Notes under the pieces: generated by a model
Told to the model about the DNA's origin: nothing
What the model saw: the letters and a program-made list of their open reading frames with translations, nothing else
Databases searched by the model: none
Made by a program: the position numbers and the translations under genes
Shown here: in pieces, positions 57,664-64,000 of the stretch
Numbering within the stretch: position 1 is the stretch's first letter
Layout: every line of letters starts with the position of its first letter
DNA from: Akkermansiaceae bacterium
GTDB lineage: Bacteria; Verrucomicrobiota; Verrucomicrobiia; Verrucomicrobiales; Akkermansiaceae
Assembly: GCA_024233115.1 (NCBI GenBank)
Contig: JACKQB010000003.1
Location: forward strand, 1 to 64,000
Direction of reading: 5' to 3'
DNA length: 64,000 bases

Positions 57664-58437
57664 TTACTTAATGCCTCCGGCACCCATGGTTAGGTCGACG
57701 GGAACAGTGACCGTCTCGGCATCCGACCAGAGATCCATCTCGATTTTCAAGACGTCCGACTTCTTTTTGAGTTTGTATGACCTGGTCACGGTGTATTTGC
57801 CGAGCATGCCCATGCTGGACGAACCGCCGTCGGAGGATTCGATCAGCTTCCCGTCCCCATCATAGAACCGGACGGCTGCCAGCTCCGGGATCTTGCGCTT
57901 CCATTTGAAAGTGACCTCCAGTGGCTCGTCACCCCATTTGGGTTTGCCGATGGATTCGACTTCAAACTTGAACATCTCGGTCAGCTCAATGTTGTCTCCC
58001 TTTTTAAAGGTCCGGGATTCACTGGCTTTGGTTTCTGTTTTGGATGCCATCACCATCGACAGCTCCCCTTTCAGAGTGAATTTGGAAGTATCCGGTGAGG
58101 GCAGGTTGTCGGAGGACACCTCGACGCGCATCGTTTTGCCGTCCTTGCTGATTTTATTCCACATACCGAACTTACCACCAAGATCCTTGGTACCGTCGGA
58201 CAGTGAAATACTGGACTGCTTGTCATCAAAGCTAATGATATCCTTGTCCCCTCCTGTCACAGCAAGGGTGATGTAGGTTCCTTCCGGCGAATTATAGGTT
58301 TGGAAGCCATCAAATTCATCCTTGAGGGATTTCCAGACGATTTTCATACCTGCCGGCTCCACGGAAACGTCAGCATTGCTCATTGTCGGCAACACCACCG
58401 AGGTGGCTAGAATCATGGGGAAAAGTAGTTTTTTCAT
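57664..58437 (-). CDS. Secreted protein of unknown function
   Basis: A 257-residue protein with signal peptide MKKLLFPMILATSVVLPTMSNA. The mature part is Ser/Lys-rich, probably beta-rich, and ends with WSDAETVTVPVDLTMGAGGIK. I recognise no family. It is divergent from rplI. Its upstream region has no SD. It may be related in type, not sequence, to the secreted protein at 42784. Confidence 0.6.
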   Translation of the reverse strand: MKKLLFPMILATSVVLPTMSNADVSVEPAGMKIVWKSLKDEFDGFQTYNSPEGTYITLAVTGGDKDIISFDDKQSSISLSDGTKDLGGKFGMWNKISKDGKTMRVEVSSDNLPSPDTSKFTLKGELSMVMASKTETKASESRTFKKGDNIELTEMFKFEVESIGKPKWGDEPLEVTFKWKRKIPELAAVRFYDGDGKLIESSDGGSSSMGMLGKYTVTRSYKLKKKSDVLKIEMDLWSDAETVTVPVDLTMGAGGIK

Positions 58438-58599
58438 CGTTATCAGCCTAGACTGGACAGGCTTCGGGGGCAATCTTGAAATGACATCTTGGCAATGTTG
58501 ATAAAACTATGGGAAATCCTGCTTGACTCACCGCCTCTGCGGCACTATTCCCTGCCCTCCGCAACACCCCCTGCAACCCAAAAAGTAAACCTTTTTCCC

Positions 58600-59070
58600 A
58601 TGGCCACTACAGAAGTTATTCTCCGCGAAAAAATCGAAAACCTCGGCTCCGAGGCTGACGTCGTCACCGTTAAGGCTGGCTACGCCCGCAACTACCTCGT
58701 CCCCGAAGGCAAAGCCTACGAAGCTAACAAAGCGAACCTCAAGCACCTTGAGTCCCTCAACGCCCTGCGCATCAAACGCGAAGCCGAGGAACACCAGACA
58801 GCCCAGGACCTCGCAGCCAAGATCAACAAGCTCAAACTCGACTTTACCCTCGAGACGGGCCAGGGCGGCAAGGCATTCGGCTCCATCACCACCATTGATA
58901 TTCACAAGGAACTCGCCGATAAAGGCATTGAGGTGGACCGTCATGCCATCCAGCTTGACTCCCCCATCAAGACATCCGGCAAGCAAAACCTAGAGATCAA
59001 GCTGCACTCCGATGTGACAGCGACCTTGAAGATCAACGTCAAGGCTGAAGGCGACGACACAGCTGAATAA
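58600..59070 (+). CDS. rplI: Ribosomal protein bL9
   Basis: A 156-residue protein starting MATTEVILREKIENLG, then VKAGYARNYLVPEGKAYEAN, the bL9 signature. The long linker helix and C-terminal RNA-binding domain (GKAFGSITTIDI) are present. The short Lys/Glu-rich tail (KAEGDDTAE) is normal for this phylum. The start at 58600 is clear; no Shine-Dalgarno sequence is present upstream, only TTTTTCCC. It has its own terminator. Confidence 0.97.
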   Translation: MATTEVILREKIENLGSEADVVTVKAGYARNYLVPEGKAYEANKANLKHLESLNALRIKREAEEHQTAQDLAAKINKLKLDFTLETGQGGKAFGSITTIDIHKELADKGIEVDRHAIQLDSPIKTSGKQNLEIKLHSDVTATLKINVKAEGDDTAE

Positions 59071-59089
59071 CAGCCGTAACATTTAACTC

Positions 59090-59137
59090 GAGACCCCTCT
59101 TCGACGCCCAATGGCGGGATACGGAGAGGGGTCTTTT
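59090..59137 (+). terminator. Rho-independent terminator after rplI
   Basis: GACCCCTCT pairs with AGAGGGGTC across a loop, followed by TTTT. Confidence 0.8.
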
Positions 59138-59148
59138 GCGTATGATGA

Positions 59149-60048
59149 TCACGCTTCCGGCCTCGTGGGGCAAAGTCTGGGATTGAGGCTCAGGGATTCC
59201 AGCCAAGCGCCGAGGACGGCAAAGAATGACTCGCTACCATCGCCTCTGAACGGCTCATGAAGCAAACCTTTCATTTCATCATACCGTTTTGAGCGATTGG
59301 GGAATTGCGCATACATTTCGCGCGCCAACTCCGGTCGACATACGGGGTCATCACCACCCTGCGTGTAGAGCAAGGGGATGTCCTGGGGAATGTCCTTGAG
59401 TCCATCGTAGACCAGCTTTTCAATATCCAGTAATGCAGCTCCCCAACCGAGGGAGATCCGGCTGTGCCATAGCTGGTGGCGCGCACGCGCCTGCTGGTCG
59501 CCAGGTTCCGGATCGGTCACAGCTTGTTCTGGTTTTATCCGGCACATCTCTGGTTTCACACCGGTGGACACGGTCAGGGAGGGTACCAGCGGGGCCAGCA
59601 AGCGGAGTATCCGGATAAAAAGCGCCGACCTGTTGAGGCTGGGTTTGAACAAGGGTGAGGAAAGCCAGGCAAAGGCCGGAGCAGGCAAGCCACCTCGTCC
59701 CGAAAGCACCAGATGCCGGGCTGCCAGCAGCCCTCCCATGGAATGTCCCATCACCCCATAGGGAAGCCCAGCGAAGGAGCTGAGCGTATCTTGAATCACA
59801 GCATCCAAAAGTGGCGTATCTCCGCAGTGCCCGCGCCTCCCCGGGCTATAGCCATGTCCGGGCAGTTCCGTGATGGTACAACGGATACCGTGTTCTGTGA
59901 ACGGATACAGCACCTCGAGGTAGCGTTCTGCGTAATCCCCCTGTCCGTGGTAAAAAACAGCCTCTGCCCTTACCTCGCCGTCGGGGTGCATGACCATGCG
60001 ATTCAGAAGGTGTCCTTCCACACATACCCGCAGTTGCTCTCCGGTCAT
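59149..60048 (-). CDS. Alpha/beta hydrolase (lysophospholipase-like)
   Basis: A 299-residue enzyme. YHGQGDYAERYLEVLYPF, ITELPGHGYSPGRRGHCGD, the nucleophile elbow GVMGHSMGGLLAARH (about 118-132), and a later catalytic Asp/His pair (GGDDPV, GLLHEPF) fit the serine hydrolase S33/monoacylglycerol lipase type. Substrate is unknown. Its start overlaps the stop of the next gene upstream by 4 bp. Confidence 0.85.
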   Translation of the reverse strand: MTGEQLRVCVEGHLLNRMVMHPDGEVRAEAVFYHGQGDYAERYLEVLYPFTEHGIRCTITELPGHGYSPGRRGHCGDTPLLDAVIQDTLSSFAGLPYGVMGHSMGGLLAARHLVLSGRGGLPAPAFAWLSSPLFKPSLNRSALFIRILRLLAPLVPSLTVSTGVKPEMCRIKPEQAVTDPEPGDQQARARHQLWHSRISLGWGAALLDIEKLVYDGLKDIPQDIPLLYTQGGDDPVCRPELAREMYAQFPNRSKRYDEMKGLLHEPFRGDGSESFFAVLGAWLESLSLNPRLCPTRPEA

Positions 60049-60920
60049 GATTCCAATGTTTTGGCCAGAGACTTGAACAGCTCGGCATCCTCCTTACGCC
60101 CCACTTTAATAAGCGTGTAATGAAGCTCGGTAACGTAGCGACGTAAAATAACACCGAGGTGACAGTTGTCGTTGACTGCTGCTCGGGCCTGCCCGGATAG
60201 CTCGGGATGCGCCTCAAGCAGGGCCTCAATATTAAAATGACGTCCCGCATGGTAACAATCAATCAAATGAGGGGAACCATCGATCTGAATACGGGCAAGG
60301 AAATGTCCGGGATAGTTACAGCCATCGACCTGTACACCCACCCGACGGCCTATGAGGATAAACAAAAACGCCAGGCTGGTGGGATTGCCCTGACGGCTGT
60401 CCATGACGTGGCACAGGTCAAAATTGCTTAACGCATCGGCTCGCTTGGCCACGCCGCTGAACCGGCCTTCAACAAAAAGCCATTGCCGCAGCTCCTCGGC
60501 TGTGGGGACTGGTATCTCCTCCGTGATTTCATCAACCAGCAAGTCGAGACTATCAGACAGCGAAGGTCGTAACGTAATCCCGTCATGGAGGAAATCAGAT
60601 ATCTGCCTGAGAATGTTCTCGAAGTTTTCCCAGTCGTCTTCCAAGGCCATCAATCCCCCCGATGGCACTAACCATTCGTTTCTCAGCGTCTCCCGTCTCC
60701 CCGGTGCCAGCAGTCGGGTGAGCTGCTTTTTTCCCTTGGTGTTAATCTCTATTCCCAAGGCGGCCAGGTCGTGGCTGATATCACCTCCCATTTCCGAAAT
60801 ACGTTCACGGACAATAGGTCGCACAGCAGGATCCTTATCATCGAGAAGCCGGATGAGAAAAGGCAGCTCGCTTGCTGTATCGCTGACAAGATCGTCTGGG
60901 TTCTTTGGTGCGCTGGCCAT
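60045..60920 (-). CDS. Transglutaminase-like protein, SirB1 family
   Basis: A 291-residue protein. The N-terminal third is helical. The middle has the SirB1/Transglut_core2 block (LRPSLSDSLDLLVDE; DSRQGNPTSLAFLFILIGRRVGVQVDGCNYPGHFLARI). A Cys in VDGCNYPGHF and the following His/Asp would be the triad if active. Function is not established. It overlaps the hydrolase start by 4 bp. Confidence 0.75.
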   Translation of the reverse strand: MASAPKNPDDLVSDTASELPFLIRLLDDKDPAVRPIVRERISEMGGDISHDLAALGIEINTKGKKQLTRLLAPGRRETLRNEWLVPSGGLMALEDDWENFENILRQISDFLHDGITLRPSLSDSLDLLVDEITEEIPVPTAEELRQWLFVEGRFSGVAKRADALSNFDLCHVMDSRQGNPTSLAFLFILIGRRVGVQVDGCNYPGHFLARIQIDGSPHLIDCYHAGRHFNIEALLEAHPELSGQARAAVNDNCHLGVILRRYVTELHYTLIKVGRKEDAELFKSLAKTLES

Positions 60921-60968
60921 ACGGAAACCTACCTCAAGTGAGTTCTATCAACAAACGATATTCGCATG

Positions 60969-60996
60969 AAAAAACCTCCACAGGTTTCTGTGGAGG
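60969..60996 (-). terminator. Rho-independent terminator
   Basis: CCTCCACAG pairs with CTGTGGAGG, followed by TTTTTT on the minus strand, after the PDZ-protein stop. Confidence 0.9.
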
Positions 60997-61033
60997 CTAA
61001 CATGATAATGGGATTGGCTTGAATTGGCCGGAC

Positions 61034-62044
61034 TTATTCAGCCGCCCCGTTCTCGTCCGGTTGTACTGGTGGAGGCACCATACCGCCAGGGAGGATTTGA
61101 AGACGGAATCCATTTTTACCATCTTCACCAAAGTTGAGCCGGTCAAGGCGGTCACGCACGTCGTCAGGCACGGCGGCTTTATCCTGTTCCGTCTCGTAGG
61201 GGCCTTCAAACTGAATATTGCCAGCTTTATCCTTCACAATAACCTCGCGTTTGCCATCAATGGTCTTCATGGTGACGGACCCATCGTTGTCCATCATGGT
61301 GATGGATGCGGCCGCATTGAAGTTGAACTTCTTTAACTGCTTGCCGGCTTTAGGCTTATCTCCTCCATTGGGAGCGGCCTTACCAGGAACGGCACCATCA
61401 AGGAGTCCACCGAGGTCAAATTGCATCCCCCCGTTTTTCTCTAACTGCTTACGCATTTCCTCGATGTGCTTTTGCATTTGTTCCTGCATCCGCTTGCGGT
61501 CGGCTTCTGGGATATCTCCCATTCCTTGCAGCCAGGGGTTGCCGGCACCGGGAATCATTTGTGGCATGTCGGTACGTTCACCGAGAGCTACTTTTTTCTC
61601 CTCGGCTTTGCCTTTGTGAATGTATTTGAGGGTGACCTCATCACCAGGCTGCCTGGCGGAAACGGCATCACGCAGGTCCTGCTGTGAGCCAATTTTTTTT
61701 CCGTCAAACTCGGTTAGAACATCGTGCGATTCGATGCCGGCCTTTGCCGCAGCCGAACCCGGGACAACATGATAAATGGTCAGGCCATTTCCTTCCTCAA
61801 GACCGAGGTGAAGCGACAGTGTCTCCGAAGCCGGGGCACCGCCGAGTCCAATCATAGCGAGTTTCTTCGCTGCTTTTTTGTTTTCCTTGGGCGCTTCTTC
61901 GGCAGCCGCTTCCGGGTTGCCTTTTGCCTTGGGCGCTTCTTCGGGCGCAGGGTTCTCAATCGCAGCAACTGGGAGTGCCAGTGCGACGAACGCAATACCT
62001 GCGAGCCCTTTCACGCAAGTGATCAAGTTAGTGGTGGTTTTCAT
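61034..62044 (-). CDS. Secreted PDZ-domain protein of the sigma operon
   Basis: A 336-residue protein with signal peptide (LAGIAFVALALPVAA). Residues 23-60 are Ala/Glu/Pro/Lys-rich and disordered. A PDZ domain (about 75-155) is seen: LTIYHVVPGSAAAKAGIESHDVLTEFDGKKI. The rest has a Met/Gln/Lys-rich helical part (RKRMQEQMQKHIEEMRKQLE) and a beta-rich tail with GSVTMKTIDGKREVIVKDK. It ends the sigma/anti-sigma/PDZ run. It could be a periplasmic stress sensor or protease adaptor; no protease domain is seen. Confidence 0.75.
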   Translation of the reverse strand: MKTTTNLITCVKGLAGIAFVALALPVAAIENPAPEEAPKAKGNPEAAAEEAPKENKKAAKKLAMIGLGGAPASETLSLHLGLEEGNGLTIYHVVPGSAAAKAGIESHDVLTEFDGKKIGSQQDLRDAVSARQPGDEVTLKYIHKGKAEEKKVALGERTDMPQMIPGAGNPWLQGMGDIPEADRKRMQEQMQKHIEEMRKQLEKNGGMQFDLGGLLDGAVPGKAAPNGGDKPKAGKQLKKFNFNAAASITMMDNDGSVTMKTIDGKREVIVKDKAGNIQFEGPYETEQDKAAVPDDVRDRLDRLNFGEDGKNGFRLQILPGGMVPPPVQPDENGAAE

Positions 62045-62234
62045 ATTGATTGATTGTGTTAGTTGTATTTGTTTGTAAATCGATCAGTGGTCCTCAGAGA
62101 TTCATTTTGCGAAAATCAATTCTTCAAACAACTGGTTCCGATCCATTCATCGTAAGCCTGTTAGCTCGTAAATTCACCAACTGTGCAGACTCTGGTGATG
62201 GAGCGATCAAGTGAAGAATTTTTGTCTTAAAAAA

Positions 62235-62945
62235 TTAATTCGTTTCGACCGGAAGCAGCATGTACCTGACACCAGGGCGCTTGATTTCGAATTCACGTCC
62301 CTGGTCATCCTGCACTTTTACGCGATCAATATAATCAACCCGGATGCAGCGATGCGGAGTATTGTCACCGGCGATGATCACGCCGTTGTCGCTTGTGTTG
62401 GTCACATTGTGACTCAGCGAGTCAGGTATGAGCCAGGCATCATGCGGCTCCACATGCCCCACCATGGATAGCGCCGAATTGTCAGGCCGGTTAACCCCGG
62501 CAACTGGCGTGGACTCCTGGGAGGATGAGTCGTTGAGGAAGTGGGGTGACACAAGAGCCATGGCCGCACCCAGCATGGCAACCGCAGCGGCAGCGGCTAA
62601 CATTCCTCCACTGGATTTTTTCCCGGCCGATGTCCGGTCGCCGCCACTTTCGCCGAAGGGAACGACTTTTTCTTCCACGGGTACCTGTTCATGCCACCGG
62701 TCCATCGCCCGGACCATGCGGTTGAGCATATCCGTCGGCATGGTCGCCGGTGCCATGTGCCCTAGGTGGACTTCCAACTCATCAAAGCCGTGTGAAGCTG
62801 AAGAAGCGTTGGTATCTGTCACAGACATGGATTGCTCCATGCTGCCTAGCAGGCTCTGTGGTACGGAGCTAGGCACAAGGCTGGACAGCTGTTGCTCAAG
62901 CTCACGCAATTCAGGGGTGAGTTCATGTTCTGGTGTTATTGACAT
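62235..62945 (-). CDS. Likely anti-sigma factor (one membrane helix)
   Basis: A 236-residue protein with a cytoplasmic N-terminal half, one membrane helix (about 115-135, GGMLAAAAAVAMLGAAMALVSP) and an outside domain of about 100 residues. The N-terminal half has repeated helical blocks (LEQQLSSLVPSSVPQSLLGSMEQ and LEVHLGHMAPATMPTDMLNRM). Position directly after an ECF sigma gene and topology argue for an anti-sigma role; no known zinc motif is present, so this is inference. Confidence 0.65.
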   Translation of the reverse strand: MSITPEHELTPELRELEQQLSSLVPSSVPQSLLGSMEQSMSVTDTNASSASHGFDELEVHLGHMAPATMPTDMLNRMVRAMDRWHEQVPVEEKVVPFGESGGDRTSAGKKSSGGMLAAAAAVAMLGAAMALVSPHFLNDSSSQESTPVAGVNRPDNSALSMVGHVEPHDAWLIPDSLSHNVTNTSDNGVIIAGDNTPHRCIRVDYIDRVKVQDDQGREFEIKRPGVRYMLLPVETN

Positions 62946-62976
62946 GACAGTTTAATGGTTGGTTGACTGACTGATT

Positions 62977-62997
62977 GGAAATGGGAAATGGGAAATG
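62977..62997. repeat. GGAAATG repeated three times
   Basis: Three exact copies of GGAAATG lie between the sigma and anti-sigma genes. Confidence 0.7.
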
Positions 62998-63015
62998 GGA
63001 TAATCTTGGTCGGGC

Positions 63016-63699
63016 TTAGATGTCATCTTGACAGCGGGAGGGCTCGAGGCTTTTTCTAAGGCGTTCAAGCCCATAGCGATACCGGGACGCCACCGTGTTT
63101 AGGGAAACCCCTAAAATTTCGCCGATTTCGGCAAAGGTACGCTCCCCCCATATTTTCATCACGATGACTTCGGAGAATTTATCGGGTAGCTTTTTGAGAC
63201 CGTTTTCGAGAAGGTTGCGCATTTCATCGCTGGATGCCCCGCTTTCAAACCAGGGGTCGGACAGGCCTCCGGTTTCGCCCCTGCGATCGGCTTCTGCTTT
63301 TTCTTCGCGCTTGGAGCGGCGGTCGTTTTTTCGGCCAAGATCAATGGCCAATCTCCGGATGGCTGTGTAGAGGTAGGGTTTCCATGATTCCTGGCCACCG
63401 TCGAAGGTTCCCTCATCGACTTTGCGGGCCAGCTTGACGAGGGCGTCCTGCAGGACATCCTCGGCATCTTCTGCGGTCCGCGTTTGCTGTCGTGCGAAAA
63501 GCAGCATCCGTGAACCGTTCTCGGCAAGCCATTGCCCCCATGCATAGCCAGATGAAGCTGCGGGGTTTGATGCCGTCCCCCTCCCGCTGGCTTGCATGCT
63601 GATCGTATTTTCCGACTCGGTATCGGACTCCACATTCTTCATCGTGTGGGCGAGACTTGCTTGGGCACTGTTCACAGGGTTCTTGATTTCATTATCCAT
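63016..63699 (-). CDS. ECF-type RNA polymerase sigma factor
   Basis: A 227-residue protein from ATG 63699. Region 2 (residues about 52-120: LLFARQQTRTAEDAEDVLQDALVKLARKV, YLYTAIRRLAIDLGRK) and region 4 (about 160-215: LEKLPDKFSEVIVMKIWGERTFAEIGEILGVSLNTVASRYRYGLERLR) are clear. The two are joined by a charged linker (RRSKREEKAEADRRGETGG). It is the first gene of the minus-strand run with the anti-sigma and PDZ genes. The N-terminal 40 residues are low-complexity. Confidence 0.9.
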   Translation of the reverse strand: MDNEIKNPVNSAQASLAHTMKNVESDTESENTISMQASGRGTASNPAASSGYAWGQWLAENGSRMLLFARQQTRTAEDAEDVLQDALVKLARKVDEGTFDGGQESWKPYLYTAIRRLAIDLGRKNDRRSKREEKAEADRRGETGGLSDPWFESGASSDEMRNLLENGLKKLPDKFSEVIVMKIWGERTFAEIGEILGVSLNTVASRYRYGLERLRKSLEPSRCQDDI

Positions 63700-63799
63700 A
63701 GCGTCGCATCGATCCGGTTTTGTGCAAGTGGACCAATGAAAATTTACCACCAATCCCCTGTTTGTAACGCCGATTTTTAAACTTCTCTTCTCAACCACA

Positions 63800-63935
63800 G
63801 GCCTGTGGGGAAGGCTGGCGATCGTGAAACAGCAGCAGTATCCCCATCAGCAACTCCTTTACCGCCGCGCATCAGCCCGTCGCAAGCACCACTCGGTAAT
63901 CAGCACCGGACTCAACCGCAGCAGGATAAAAAATT
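63800..63935. other. Right-edge region without a recognised gene
   Basis: No supported gene. Short open frames on the plus strand are not family-like. Confidence 0.3.
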
Positions 63936-63964
63936 GACCTCAGAAGATCAGGCCTTCTGAGGTC
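63936..63964 (+). terminator. Hairpin with T run
   Basis: GACCTCAGAAG pairs perfectly with CTTCTGAGGTC, followed by TTGTTA; it could end a plus-strand transcript. Confidence 0.6.
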
Positions 63965-63970
63965 TTGTTA

Positions 63971-63994
63971 TGTCGTAGCTACTCGGCTACGACA
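63971..63994. other. Second hairpin at right edge
   Basis: TGTCGTAGC-TACTCG-GCTACGACA forms a 9-bp stem, seven bases after the previous hairpin. Its role is unknown. Confidence 0.45.
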
Positions 63995-64000
63995 TGTTTA

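Overview
The window is chromosomal DNA from a Verrucomicrobiota bacterium, most likely order Verrucomicrobiales. The 16S gene carries the probe site GCTGCCACCCGTAGGTGT that is typical of Verrucomicrobia. It also has an orphan Verru_Chthon cassette A protein, PEP-CTERM traces and many SD-less genes. The genus cannot be settled by reading alone.

Layout. 1-6.3 kb is a rearranged restriction-modification island. A type I locus is in pieces: an hsdR start, three hsdM remnants, a short RhuM protein and a KilA-N protein. Between hsdR and the hsdM debris sits a compact module of a ribbon-helix-helix protein, an N6-adenine methyltransferase and a convergent PLD-family nuclease. 6.3-7.7 kb holds a small lipoprotein, a PEP-CTERM gene remnant and hairpins. 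7.7-18.8 kb is a minus-strand housekeeping block: htpG, small membrane proteins, a TPR/beta-helix protein, nadE, a CPBP protease, aminotransferase with Lrp regulator, phosphofructokinase and a DD-carboxypeptidase. 19.2-21.5 kb has a tandem-RRM RNA-binding protein and miaA, which has no normal start codon. 21.5-28.8 kb has the cassette A protein and an LplT/PlsC fusion. 28.8-33.2 kb holds cell-wall and regulatory genes, with two L,D-transpeptidases. 33.3-40.4 kb is a complete ABC efflux operon (fusion protein, ATPase, two permeases, lipoprotein, TolC-like protein) whose fusion-protein gene has a frameshift. 41-45.9 kb has an M48 protease, an orphan MoxR ATPase, a FAH-family enzyme and an apparent selenoprotein of the SelW/Rdx family. 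46.0-52.0 kb is a full rRNA operon on the minus strand (16S, tRNA-Ile, tRNA-Ala, 23S, 5S). 52.5-60.9 kb has a two-part sodium:solute symporter, sufT, the aat-hisA-mtfA cluster, rplI and a hydrolase pair. 61.0-63.7 kb is an ECF sigma factor, a likely anti-sigma protein and a PDZ protein.

The observations most worth following are: (1) the 16S 3' end reads AUCAUCUCC rather than AUCACCUCC, and nearly every gene start here lacks a Shine-Dalgarno sequence; (2) a 71-residue CxxU selenoprotein with a hairpin placed like a bacterial SECIS; (3) period-7 short tandem repeats at many gene borders, one lying where copy number would decide the miaA frame; (4) in-frame palindromic insertions in hsdM; and (5) the RHH/methyltransferase/PLD module with an operator-like palindrome.
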